Source of the DNA: Chondromyces crocatus
GTDB lineage: Bacteria; Myxococcota_A; Polyangia; Polyangiales; Polyangiaceae
Direction: 5' to 3'
DNA: 64,000 nt
NCBI RefSeq assembly: GCF_001189295.1
Contig: NZ_CP012159.1
Coordinates: 4,914,525-4,978,524, forward strand
Shown: piece after piece, positions 1 through 7,782 of the stretch
Layout: each line of letters begins with the position of its first letter
Position numbering within the stretch: position 1 is the first letter of the stretch
The notes under the pieces: generated by a model
What the model was told of the DNA's origin: nothing
Database searches by the model: none
The model's input: only the letters and a program-made list of their open reading frames with translations
Position numbers and translations under genes: made by a program

Positions 1-734
1 AGCGCGCCGTAGGTGACCTCGTAGCTACCGAAGTTGGTGACGTAGGTGGAGAAGCCGACCGAGGCGATGAGCCAGAGGAGGACGGCGACCACCGAGCCCG
101 GGGTGAACAGGTGGAAGCGGTGTTTCCGGTTCGGGAGGACCTGGTAGAGCATCGCCAGCACGAACATCATCAGCAGCGCGGCGACGGGGAGGCGGAGGAG
201 GAGAAACAAGGGGTTGAGGCCACCCAGGCCGAAGAAGTTGACGATGGCGGGGGTGACGATGGCAATGAGCGCCGCGACGAGCGCGAGCAGGGCAGCGCCG
301 AAAGTGACGCCGATGCCGAGGAGCCTCACCTTCCACCAGGGGCGCGTCTCGGTGACGTCGTAAGCCGCGTTGAGGGCACGCGAGAGGGCGGCGATCCCGC
401 TGGAGGCAGCCCAGAGAGCGGCGACACCGCCGAGGGTGAGGAGGCCAGGGCTGCCACCATGTCCCAGGGCGTCGAGGCGTTCGCTGAGGATGTCGGCGAC
501 CGCGACGGGGGCGACGGAATAGAGCTGGGCGATGAGCTCCGCGGTCTCGTTGGGGTCGAGGAGGAGGCTCGTGAGCGCGACGAGGAACAGAAGGAAGGGG
601 AAGATGGCAAGGACCCCCGAGAACGTGAGCGCGGCGGCGACGTCCTCGACGTTGTCCGCGTCCCACTCGTGGTAGAGCGCGGCCAGGTATTTCTTGGTGG
701 AAGCCCAGGTAACGTTCCTTCCCAGCAAGCGCAC
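1..734 (-). CDS. YihY/BrkB-family inner-membrane protein (3' end cut off)
   Basis: The protein is read leftward and runs off the left edge, so only about 244 N-terminal residues are visible. It is a multi-pass membrane protein with long hydrophobic stretches, and near the cut end it carries STYVTNFGSYEVTYGA, the signature of the YihY/BrkB family (formerly misnamed ribonuclease BN). The family's role is not settled; it is an integral inner-membrane protein without proven nuclease activity. The start is a GTG at 734 chosen because GGGAGG lies 7 bases upstream; an ATG a little further upstream is in another frame. About 100 bp separate it from the divergent aminopeptidase gene, so both promoters must lie in that gap. 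Confidence 0.85.
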   Translation of the reverse strand, partial: MRLLGRNVTWASTKKYLAALYHEWDADNVEDVAAALTFSGVLAIFPFLLFLVALTSLLLDPNETAELIAQLYSVAPVAVADILSERLDALGHGGSPGLLTLGGVAALWAASSGIAALSRALNAAYDVTETRPWWKVRLLGIGVTFGAALLALVAALIAIVTPAIVNFFGLGGLNPLFLLLRLPVAALLMMFVLAMLYQVLPNRKHRFHLFTPGSVVAVLLWLIASVGFSTYVTNFGSYEVTYGA

Positions 735-837
735 GTGACGACCTCCCAGACGGGTCCATGGTGCCCGGGGGTGGGACTGTCCAGATGGCGCCATCTTTCT
801 TTTCAAGCGTGCCGTCTTCGGGCAAAACTCCGCGGTC

Positions 838-2376
838 ATGGTGCACGTAACGTCCGTGGTGGGATTGCCGGAGCGCGCGCTGCTCGATGGCGCGCCGGCG
901 GCGATGGCATGTGATGCGGTCCTGGTGGTGGTGCCTTCGCCGGTGACCGAGCACCTGGAGGGGCTGAGTGAGGCCGTCGCGGGGGCCATCACGGCTGCGG
1001 CGAAGGTCGATGCGGCGCTGTCCGGTCGGTGCGCGCCCGTCGTGCTGGCCGCTCAGGGCGTGCCCGGTGGCCGTGTGGTGGTCGCCCCGATGACGGCGCT
1101 CCAGGAAGACACCGACGATGTGCGGTCGGTCGCCGAGGCGGCCGCGGCCGCGATGGCGCGCGCGGTGGCGGCGGGGGCGCGGCGTCCGTTGCTGTTCGTG
1201 CGGGCGCCTTCGGACAGGCGGTTCGTGCGCGCGCTGGAAGTGGCGACGCTGGCGGCGCTGGGGACGCAGTGGGCGCCGATCGAGGCGCGGGAGTGGGAGA
1301 TGGCGCCCCCTTCGGCGGAGGCGCTGGTGGTGCTGGGGCTCTCGGAGCCGCGGGCGCGAGAACTCGCGGCGATCGAGGTGGGTCGGGCGCTGTGCCGCGA
1401 CATCACGGCGGGAGATCCGGAGCGGATGGCGCCCGTGCGGGTGGCGGAGCTGTGCGAGGTGGCCTTCGCGCGCACGGGGGTGCTGGTGAAGGTGGAGCGC
1501 AACGTGGAAGACTATCCGCTGCTCAGCGCGGTGGCGCGTGCCTCGCGGGTGGTGGAGCGGCACCGGCCTTGCGTGGTGCGGCTCGACTACCGTCCGCGAG
1601 GGGAGATCAAGCGGACGGTGCTGCTCGCCGGCAAGGGGGTGACGTACGACACGGGCGGGGCCGATCTGAAGACCGATGGGCACATGGCCGGCATGTCGCG
1701 CGACAAGGGCGGCGCTGGCGCGGTGGCCGGGGTGGTGCGCGCGGCGGCGGCGCTCGGGCTGGAAGGTGTGCGGGTGGTGGGGCTGCTCGGGCTGGTGCGC
1801 AACAGCGTGGGCGAGGAGGCCTTCGTCAGCGACGAGGTGATCCGCAGCCGTGCGGGGGTGCGGGTCCGCATCGGCAACACGGACGCCGAGGGGCGGCTGG
1901 TGCTGGCGGATCTGCTGGCGGTGGCGCGCGAGCTGGCCTCGGGCACGGTGAACCCGGTGCTGTTCTCGGTGGCGACGCTGACAGGGCACGTCTACCGCGC
2001 GCACGGGCCGTATACGGGTGCGCTGAGCAACGCGTCGGCGAGCGCGGAGATCGCGCGGCTGAGCGCGATGGCGGAGCAGTGGGCCGAGCCGATGGAGCAC
2101 CTGAGGCCGCGCCGCGAAGACTACGCTTTCATCGCGGGGAGGACGCCGGCGGAGGACGTGGTGTCCTCGAACCGGCTGGCCACGGTGAACACGGCGCGCG
2201 GGCACCAGTTCCCGTTCGCGTTCCTGGACGTGGCGTCGGGGCTCAAGGGGACGGCGCTGCCGTTCATGCACCTCGACATCGGCGGGGTGGTCTGCGAGGG
2301 CGCCGACTGGCAGTTCGGGCGGCCGACCGGCGTGCCGGTGAGCAGCTTGCTCGCGTACCTGGGCAGCGAGGCGTGA
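838..2376 (+). CDS. M17 family leucyl aminopeptidase
   Basis: A 512-residue cytosolic metallo-aminopeptidase that removes N-terminal amino acids from peptides. The C-terminal catalytic domain holds the M17 metal ligands: GKGVTYDTGG (residues 265-274, with Lys266 and Asp271), RDKGGA (Asp289) and the family signature NTDAEGR (347-353), which supplies further metal ligands and the bicarbonate-binding arginine. The usual Met-Lys-Tyr-Asp-Met-Gly-Gly stretch reads MSRDKGG, a modest departure. The N-terminal 180 residues are the poorly conserved macro-like domain. Length matches PepA-type enzymes (about 500). There is no signal peptide. It stands alone, divergent from the YihY gene and convergent with the ATP-grasp gene. 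Confidence 0.93.
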   Translation: MVHVTSVVGLPERALLDGAPAAMACDAVLVVVPSPVTEHLEGLSEAVAGAITAAAKVDAALSGRCAPVVLAAQGVPGGRVVVAPMTALQEDTDDVRSVAEAAAAAMARAVAAGARRPLLFVRAPSDRRFVRALEVATLAALGTQWAPIEAREWEMAPPSAEALVVLGLSEPRARELAAIEVGRALCRDITAGDPERMAPVRVAELCEVAFARTGVLVKVERNVEDYPLLSAVARASRVVERHRPCVVRLDYRPRGEIKRTVLLAGKGVTYDTGGADLKTDGHMAGMSRDKGGAGAVAGVVRAAAALGLEGVRVVGLLGLVRNSVGEEAFVSDEVIRSRAGVRVRIGNTDAEGRLVLADLLAVARELASGTVNPVLFSVATLTGHVYRAHGPYTGALSNASASAEIARLSAMAEQWAEPMEHLRPRREDYAFIAGRTPAEDVVSSNRLATVNTARGHQFPFAFLDVASGLKGTALPFMHLDIGGVVCEGADWQFGRPTGVPVSSLLAYLGSEA

Positions 2377-2382
2377 CGTGTG

Positions 2383-2404
2383 GCTGCCGCCCCGGGGCGG
2401 CAGC
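2383..2404. terminator. Perfect inverted repeat between convergent genes
   Basis: Two 11-base arms, GCTGCCGCCCC and its exact complement, meet with no loop just after the aminopeptidase stop. The location between two convergent genes fits a bidirectional terminator, but no T-run follows on either strand, so the function is inferred from position and stem strength. Confidence 0.5.
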
Positions 2405-2481
2405 GCTCGACTCGTGATGTGAGGGGGACTGAGGGGGGGCGATGCGACGTCGAGCGACGCTCGCCGGTCGGGCTGGAGCCG

Positions 2482-3714
2482 TCAGGCGGTCGGTGTGAGG
2501 GGGGCGGGGAGCACGGCCATGTAGTCGCGCAGGATGCGGTGCTCGTACTGGTCGAGGAGCTCCTCGACGCGCTCCGGCGTGGAGGCGCTGACCACGAAGC
2601 CGACGTGGTGCGGGTAGTCCTTGAGGCGCCAGACGATCTCGGGATCCTCGAACGAGGTCGTATCGGGGACCTCCTGGCGGGCCAGCGAGACGATGAGGCC
2701 AGCATAGTCGTGCCGGCGCTCGGGGAGCTTGTAGGGTTGCTCTCCCTGGAGCAGCTCCAGGCGTGCCCACTCGTGCCAGAGGTTCACGCCGGTCGACGCG
2801 CTCACCAGATCGCTGATGTGGGCGCCGCCGACGCGCGCCGCGGTCTCGAGGAAGTACACCTTCCCGTCATCGCGACCGAGGATGTACTCGGTGTGGATGA
2901 CTCCTCGGACGAGGTTCATGTGCTCGACGATCTTCCGGTTCGCGTCGAGCAGCTTGCGCTCGACCTCACTGCCGCGCTCGACGGTGAGGGTGGAGAAGAT
3001 GCCGCCGGAGTGGGTCACCTCGAGGAGGGGCTTCCTGTAGCGATGGACCTCGCAGAAGAGCGTCTCACGCTCCGAGATGATGGCGTCGACGTGGTAGACG
3101 TCGCCGGGGATCATCCGCTCGATCAGGTACGTGGACTGCTTGTCGCCGAGCTCCTCGACGATGGGCCAGATCTCCTCCTCGCTGTTCAGCTTGCGGATGC
3201 CGACCGCGGAGGCCTCCGCGCGCGGCTTGAGGAGCCAGGGACCAGGCACCTCGCGGCAGAAGCGGCGGATCCGATCGTGGTTGAGCACGTGAACGAACTC
3301 GGGGACGTCGATGCCTCGGTCCCGTGCGCGGGCGCGCATGGCGAGCTTGTCGCGGAAGTAGCGCGCGGTGGTCTCTCCCATGCCGGGGATGCGGAGGTAC
3401 TCGCGCAGGTGGGCGGCCAGCTCGACGTCGAAGTCATCGAGCGGGGCGATGCGGCTGAAGTCGCGGGTGCGCGCGAGGTAGCAGACTGCGTTCTCCACCG
3501 CGCGCCAGTCGGTGAAGTTCGGCAATGCCCACACCTCGTCGATGGATTCGCGAACCCAGGGCTTGGTGAGGAGTGACTCGTGCGTGAGAAGCACGACCTT
3601 CCAGCCCTCGCGCTTGCACTGATCCAGGAAGTCATTTCCCTTGAAGTAGCTCGCCACGCAGAGGATGATCTTGCTCGAAATAGGCTCGATAGCAGGGACG
3701 TCTAGCTGTTCCAT
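2482..3714 (-). CDS. ATP-grasp carboxylate-amine ligase-like protein
   Basis: A 410-residue cytosolic protein with the ATP-grasp fold of carbamoyl-phosphate synthase/biotin carboxylase-type ligases. Visible landmarks are a Rossmann-like N-terminus (KIILCVASYFKGN), the ATP-binding lysine in GPWLLKPRAEAS (Lys164) and the metal/ATP site VYFLETAARVGG (286-297, Glu290). Such enzymes join a carboxylate to an amine or thiol through an acyl-phosphate; the substrate cannot be told here. The reading frame extends upstream to a TTG at 3753, but the ATG at 3714 gives a normal N-terminus. It is a single gene, convergent with the aminopeptidase. Other possibilities are a dipeptide ligase or a tailoring enzyme of secondary metabolism, but no biosynthetic cluster lies next to it. 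Confidence 0.85.
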   Translation of the reverse strand: MEQLDVPAIEPISSKIILCVASYFKGNDFLDQCKREGWKVVLLTHESLLTKPWVRESIDEVWALPNFTDWRAVENAVCYLARTRDFSRIAPLDDFDVELAAHLREYLRIPGMGETTARYFRDKLAMRARARDRGIDVPEFVHVLNHDRIRRFCREVPGPWLLKPRAEASAVGIRKLNSEEEIWPIVEELGDKQSTYLIERMIPGDVYHVDAIISERETLFCEVHRYRKPLLEVTHSGGIFSTLTVERGSEVERKLLDANRKIVEHMNLVRGVIHTEYILGRDDGKVYFLETAARVGGAHISDLVSASTGVNLWHEWARLELLQGEQPYKLPERRHDYAGLIVSLARQEVPDTTSFEDPEIVWRLKDYPHHVGFVVSASTPERVEELLDQYEHRILRDYMAVLPAPLTPTA

Positions 3715-3985
3715 GTCCGTCGGGGTCGGCAGGGTAGGCGGGCCGACCGTCAAAAATCCAGCGGGTCACGCAGGGGTCGAGGTCTATCCCGACAGAAGGG
3801 CCTGAGGTAAGGTGCGGCCTCATGATGATTGCGGGCTTGTCCGGCTCGAAGGCCGAGGGGTGTCTGCTAGGTTCCTGTCGTCCCCGGTTGGCGGCGTTGC
3901 TCGGGGGGGGAGCGCCGCTGATCGGGGACATTTGTTTTGTGCGCTCGGAGCGGTCCGCGCAGCGCGCAGGTCGAGAGGAGGGGCG

Positions 3986-4258
3986 ATGAGCAAGCTGCGA
4001 CATCCGACCCTGTCGGCGTGGCAGCGGAACCACGAGGATGGGAGTTACGCTGCGGAGATCCGCGGGTGGAACCTCTCGGTCCGCTGGGTTCCCGAGAAGT
4101 CCGGCGAGCGGCGTGGTTTCCTGTGGGAGGCCACGGGGCCCAACGGTGAGAAGATGGCTTCTCCGAGCGTCACCGAAGAGATGGAAGTGGCGATGGCGAC
4201 GGCCGAAGAATGCGTCGCGCCCGACCCGGAGAAGCACGAGACCAAGATCATCGATTGA
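3986..4258 (+). CDS. Small conserved-looking protein of unknown function
   Basis: A 90-residue soluble protein, chosen to start at the ATG at 3986 because GAGAGGAGGGG sits just before it. It is rich in Trp, Glu and Lys with no Cys pair, signal peptide or membrane segment. The middle reads like a small antiparallel beta domain (AAEIRGWNLSVRWVPEK, then GFLWEATGPNGEK) followed by a helix (VTEEMEVAMATAEECV). I do not recognise the family. It lies 63 bp before the GNAT gene and may share its transcript. Confidence 0.7.
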   Translation: MSKLRHPTLSAWQRNHEDGSYAAEIRGWNLSVRWVPEKSGERRGFLWEATGPNGEKMASPSVTEEMEVAMATAEECVAPDPEKHETKIID

Positions 4259-4321
4259 TGGGTCGCGCCGCGGTGCCCTCCCAGGGCACCGTGGGACCCC
4301 GGTAGATCCGGAGCTCGCTGC

Positions 4322-5344
4322 ATGGACAGAACCCCCCGGCGCTGGCAGCCCAGGCGCATCGACGTGGGCGTCGATCTGGCGCTCCTCCGTCGTGCGCGTT
4401 CTCAGTTCTACGGGCGGCCCAGCGACGACTACCTGGACTGGCTCTACGTGAGGAACCCGGCGGGGATGCCCTTCTGCCATCTCGCAATGGACGGAGACGT
4501 CATTGCCGGCCAGTACGTGGTGATTCCGATCGATATGGTCGCTCGTGGCCAATCGTTCAAAGCGTGCCTCTCACTCGATACGTTCACGCACGAAGGGTAT
4601 CGCCGCCAGGGTATCTTCAAGGGGCTGGCCGAAGCGGTGTTCCGGGACGTTCGTGCGGCCGGCTGTCGCTTCACGTTGGGTTTCCCGAATGCGCGCTCGC
4701 ACCATGGCCTGGTGAAGAGTCTTCACTTCGAGGAGCCGTTCGGGGTCTACCTGCTCGTGAAGCCGCTCGCGCGAGCCGCGCTCGGGGCGGGCGTCGGGCG
4801 GGTCGTTCCGAGCTTGCTGGGGGCGGTTGCGCGGTACTCCCGGCTGAAGATCGAGACGCCGGAGGTGGTGGAGAGCGACTGGATCGACCGACTGTGGGGG
4901 CTGCGTCGCGCCGTGACGTCGATCGGATTCGCGAAGACGGGTACGTGGTTCCGGTGGCGTTTCGACGGGAACCCGCGCGTCTCGTACAGAATCATCACGG
5001 CGACTCGGGCAGATGGGGAGCCGGCAGGGGTTCTGGTGTGGAGCAAGGACGAGCGCGCTGGCAGGCGTCCCGCGGTGAACCTCGTGGACCTGGAGGCGAC
5101 GGGGCATGGGGTCCGCGCCGCGCTGGTCGGTGCGTTGCTGGAGAAGATCGCCGGGGAGGCGGATTTCGTGAAGGCGTTCGTCGCGCCCGTGAGTGAACTC
5201 GGTCGATCCCTGTTGATGTCGGGGTTTGTGCCCGTGAGGCGTTTCCCGTTCAACTATCGGGCGCACTCGGCGGATGAGGATCTGCGGCCCGCGTTGCGTG
5301 CGACCGCTTGGTCCGTCTCCGGAGCATATGCCGATATGCTCTGA
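4322..5344 (+). CDS. GNAT-family N-acetyltransferase
   Basis: A 340-residue cytosolic protein with an N-terminal GNAT domain. The acetyl-CoA pyrophosphate loop is seen as GYRRQGIFKG (residues 92-101), followed by the helix GLAEAVFRDVRAAG and the strand FTLGFPNARSHHGLVKSLHF, typical of the Acetyltransf_9 type. The C-terminal half looks like a second, degenerate GNAT fold (KAFVAPVSELGRSLLMSGFVPV). The start has CCGGAG eight bases upstream. The acceptor is unknown; neighbourhood with a polysaccharide deacetylase suggests sugar or envelope chemistry, which is inference. Its last 95 bp overlap the deacetylase gene on the other strand. Confidence 0.85.
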   Translation: MDRTPRRWQPRRIDVGVDLALLRRARSQFYGRPSDDYLDWLYVRNPAGMPFCHLAMDGDVIAGQYVVIPIDMVARGQSFKACLSLDTFTHEGYRRQGIFKGLAEAVFRDVRAAGCRFTLGFPNARSHHGLVKSLHFEEPFGVYLLVKPLARAALGAGVGRVVPSLLGAVARYSRLKIETPEVVESDWIDRLWGLRRAVTSIGFAKTGTWFRWRFDGNPRVSYRIITATRADGEPAGVLVWSKDERAGRRPAVNLVDLEATGHGVRAALVGALLEKIAGEADFVKAFVAPVSELGRSLLMSGFVPVRRFPFNYRAHSADEDLRPALRATAWSVSGAYADML

Positions 5345-6200
5345 AGGTGGTCGAGCCCAGGAGGCTGTAGAAGGTAGCGAGGCGCAGGGCCAGCATGTCG
5401 ACGCTGTCGTCGTCGCCAACGCCGATGGCAGGAAGCTGGAACGGGTCGGACCCCTCTCGGACTCGCCCTACACGGGTCGTGCGGGCGGAGCGATAACCAG
5501 CTCTGCGGACGAACTCGAGATCGCGGGCCGAGAGGTCTCCGTTGGGGAAACAGAAGTGGTCACAGCGCTGGGTCGTCAAAGCGCTCAGCTCGGCGCGGCT
5601 CGCCTCGATTTCGTGCCATGCGGTGGCGTCGTCGCAGTGCGGTAGGATGGGATGCGTGCGGGTATGGGAGCCGAACTGGATCCAGGGACGAAGGCGGGTG
5701 AGTTCCTCGAGGCTGAGGGCCTGGGGCGTCTCGTATTCCTGGTCGGGTTCGAAGCCGAGGGCGCGGAGCGCTGCGAGCCGCTGGTCGTGAGGCAGCTCGA
5801 TGAGCGCGTGGGCGCGCCGCGCCGCATGGGTCCACCAGAAGTGGCGATGCGTCCCCACGAGCCCGCTGCAGGCATAGATGGTGGCTCGCACGTCGTGAGC
5901 GCGAAGCACCTCGGCGAGCTTCGCGTTGCCTCGGTGACCGTCGTCGAGCGTGAGCACCAGCGGGGGCAGAGGCAGGGTGGGCCAATCGCCGCTGTGGAGC
6001 GCGTCGACGACGGTATCCAGGGGGACGATGGTGTAGCGCTCCCGGAGGAACTCGAGGTGGGTGTCGAAGACCTCGGCGCTGGGGTCGTGGTAGACGAGGA
6101 TGGTCGCGACCCGACCCCGCTCCTGGATCTTGCGGAGCCACGTCGAGACGCCGCTCCTGGAGAAGCCCTGGGCGATTGCGTCGCGGAGGGGGCGGATCAT
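5250..6200 (-). CDS. Polysaccharide deacetylase (NodB/CE4 family)
   Basis: A 316-residue protein of the carbohydrate esterase 4 family, which removes N- or O-acetyl groups from polysaccharides using a metal held by Asp-His-His. The first motif is LTLDDGHRG (Asp86/Asp87) and the second is FGSHTRTH (His179, His183). VATILVYHDP at 33-40 is the usual entry strand. No signal peptide is evident, so it may act on cytosolic or membrane-linked sugar intermediates. The reading frame extends 61 codons further upstream, but that part runs into the GGTCAA repeat region and looks non-coding, so the ATG at 6200 was chosen; its ribosome site is weak. The C-terminal 31 residues overlap the convergent acetyltransferase gene. 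Confidence 0.88.
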   Translation of the reverse strand: MIRPLRDAIAQGFSRSGVSTWLRKIQERGRVATILVYHDPSAEVFDTHLEFLRERYTIVPLDTVVDALHSGDWPTLPLPPLVLTLDDGHRGNAKLAEVLRAHDVRATIYACSGLVGTHRHFWWTHAARRAHALIELPHDQRLAALRALGFEPDQEYETPQALSLEELTRLRPWIQFGSHTRTHPILPHCDDATAWHEIEASRAELSALTTQRCDHFCFPNGDLSARDLEFVRRAGYRSARTTRVGRVREGSDPFQLPAIGVGDDDSVDMLALRLATFYSLLGSTTFRAYRHMLRRRTKRSHATRAADPHPPSAPDS

Positions 6201-6273
6201 GCGCGCTGAACCACGTTCTTCGTTCGCGATAGCAATCCGACCGGGGACCGTCAAGCGAGGCGCTCCGTGGGTA

Positions 6274-6307
6274 CTGGTCAACTTTGACCCTAGCTGGTCA
6301 ACTTTGA
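6274..6307. repeat. Two 14-bp direct repeats at the left edge of the accessory island
   Basis: CTGGTCAACTTTGA occurs at 6274-6287 and again at 6294-6307, a period of 20 bp. A related 16-base palindrome, TGGTCAAAATTGACCA, lies at 11442-11457. GGTCAA-type sequences occur at the ends of some insertion sequences, so these may be old element ends or operator sites. Confidence 0.6.
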
Positions 6308-6424
6308 GGTTCTGGCGTAGCGGACGCTGATCTCGGCACGTAGGTTCGGACCCGCAAGCAAGTGCAGCCCGCGATGGCGCCAACCATCCGGGCTGCGTGG
6401 CCGAACCTGTTGCGAGGTCCGACG

Positions 6425-6760
6425 ATGAACGTTGTACGCCTACGCCCTCATCAGGGCAAAGGGACTGGTCTGCCTGGTCCCCGCCGATCCTCTATCCAGC
6501 TCACCGACACCGAGCAGATGCGGCTCCGCGCCGCTCTGCGTAACCTGCGCGCCCTGTACGGGTCGTGGGACTGCCTCGCCGAGGTGATGGGCGTCCGGCC
6601 CGGCACCCTCGCCACCATCGTCAGCGGCAAGCCGACGTCGCCAGGGATGGCGGTGCGTGCCGCGCGCGCCGCAGGCACCACCGTGGAAGCGATCCTGGGT
6701 GACCTGAAGGTCGCTGCCTCCTGCCCGCACTGCGGAGCGGCGTGGGAGGTGCGGTCATGA
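6425..6760 (+). CDS. Small HTH-like protein with C-terminal CxxC motif (paralogue 1)
   Basis: A 111-residue protein. Residues 25-95 form a helical block resembling an XRE-type DNA-binding domain: LRALYGSWDCLAEVMGVRPG, then TLATIVSGKPTSPGMAVRAA. The C-terminus has CPHC (100-103), one half of a possible zinc ribbon. The layout of GSW, a glycine-rich turn, a thymine/valine helix and a CxxC recurs in the next gene, so the two look like a tandem duplication. The stop overlaps the next start (ATGA), pointing to one transcript with the sigma factor gene. Role probably transcriptional, by inference. Start ATG 6425 preferred over one 63 bp upstream. Confidence 0.7.
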   Translation: MNVVRLRPHQGKGTGLPGPRRSSIQLTDTEQMRLRAALRNLRALYGSWDCLAEVMGVRPGTLATIVSGKPTSPGMAVRAARAAGTTVEAILGDLKVAASCPHCGAAWEVRS

Positions 6761-7101
6761 TCACCCGCGGTCCCTTCCTGGAGTCCCCGATGGAGCTGTC
6801 GCTCGACGCGCAGGAGAGCAAGGGCGTGCGCGAGTGCCTCTACACCATGCGGGAGATCACCGGCTCGTGGGCAGCCGTGGACAACCTGCTGTTCCTCGGC
6901 AAAGGCGACGCCGAGAAGATCTGGAACGGCACCTACGATGCCACCTGCGAGATGGCCTACCGCATCTCGAAGCGCACCAACTACACGGTCGATGACGTGA
7001 TCATCGGCGACCGCAACGGCCGGTGCACGCACTGCAGGCGCCCGCAGCCCGACCCGCACAAGACGCCTAAGCCCGGCGCTCCGCCGGAGGCGAAAGCGTG
7101 A
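6757..7101 (+). CDS. Small HTH-like protein with C-terminal CxxC motif (paralogue 2)
   Basis: A 114-residue protein starting at the ATG that overlaps the previous stop as ATGA. It repeats the order seen in its neighbour: a helix ending in TGSW (36-39), a turn with an IWNG stretch (55-58), a helix ending TNYTVDDVI and CTHC (90-93), followed by a proline/lysine-rich tail. Identity between the two is low but the landmarks line up. Its last bases overlap the sigma factor start as GTGA. I infer an accessory regulator or anti-sigma-like partner; no transmembrane segment is present, so it is not a membrane anti-sigma factor. Confidence 0.7.
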   Translation: MITRGPFLESPMELSLDAQESKGVRECLYTMREITGSWAAVDNLLFLGKGDAEKIWNGTYDATCEMAYRISKRTNYTVDDVIIGDRNGRCTHCRRPQPDPHKTPKPGAPPEAKA

Positions 7102-7682
7102 CCCGCGGGCGGCGTCGCGCTGACGTCGCCCACGCCTCTCCCACCGTCTACTTCGACGAGATGCCCATCGTCCGGATGGCGCCCTACGTGCGCGCGCTTC
7201 TGCGCGCCATGAAGGTGCCTCCGCAAGACTGGGAGGATCTCGTCCAAGAGATCACGGCTGCGGCGTGGGTTGCGATGACACAGGGCCGCTTCCGGCCCTT
7301 GCCCGGGCAGCCGCTCGGAGACGCCCTCAAGCTCTGGCTGACGGGCATCACGTGGCGGCAGGTCTCGCACTACCGCGAGAAGGCGCATCGGCGGCGCGAG
7401 GTCCCCGACGCTGCGCCCTGGGGCGTACCCGGCGCGGATGACTGGCTCCCGCACCTGCCAGCCACCGAGGGCCGGGTCGAGGCCCGGGACATCCTGCGGG
7501 CGCTTGACCGGATCACCGAGTCGCAGGCCGAGATCCTGCTCATGCGCTACGGCGAGGGTTTCGACATCGTGGAGATCGCCGAGATCCTCGACGTCCCCTA
7601 CGAGACCGCCCGCGCACGCCTCCGCATCGCGAAGGAACGCTTCCTCGCTGCGGCCGAGAACTGGCAGCGCGTCAGGTCGTAG
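7098..7682 (+). CDS. ECF-type sigma-70 family RNA polymerase sigma factor
   Basis: A 194-residue protein with region 2 in the N-terminal half (YVRALLRAMKVPPQDWEDLV, then QEITAAAWVAM, the DLVQE core that contacts RNA polymerase) and region 4 near the C-terminus (ITESQAEILLMRYGEGFDIV, then IAEILDVPYETARARLRIAK, a helix-turn-helix for the -35 element). No region 1 or 3 is seen, as in ECF factors. The GTG start overlaps the stop of the preceding gene, so it is the third gene of a tightly coupled operon with the two CxxC proteins. No membrane anti-sigma factor is adjacent, which is unusual for the class. Confidence 0.88.
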   Translation: MTRGRRRADVAHASPTVYFDEMPIVRMAPYVRALLRAMKVPPQDWEDLVQEITAAAWVAMTQGRFRPLPGQPLGDALKLWLTGITWRQVSHYREKAHRRREVPDAAPWGVPGADDWLPHLPATEGRVEARDILRALDRITESQAEILLMRYGEGFDIVEIAEILDVPYETARARLRIAKERFLAAAENWQRVRS

Positions 7683-7782
7683 ACGACTCCCCCAATCCCC
7701 ACCGCCTCAATACCGCCTGCGCCGCTTCACGGCCGTCAAGCGCGGGCCGGTCGCGTACCTGTTGAAGCTAAGAGCGTATCGC

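Noticed and set aside
25-2271. A 748-residue open frame on the minus strand
   Set aside because: Arg/Pro/His-rich composition typical of antisense frames in high-GC DNA; it covers the aminopeptidase gene and the YihY gene in other frames.
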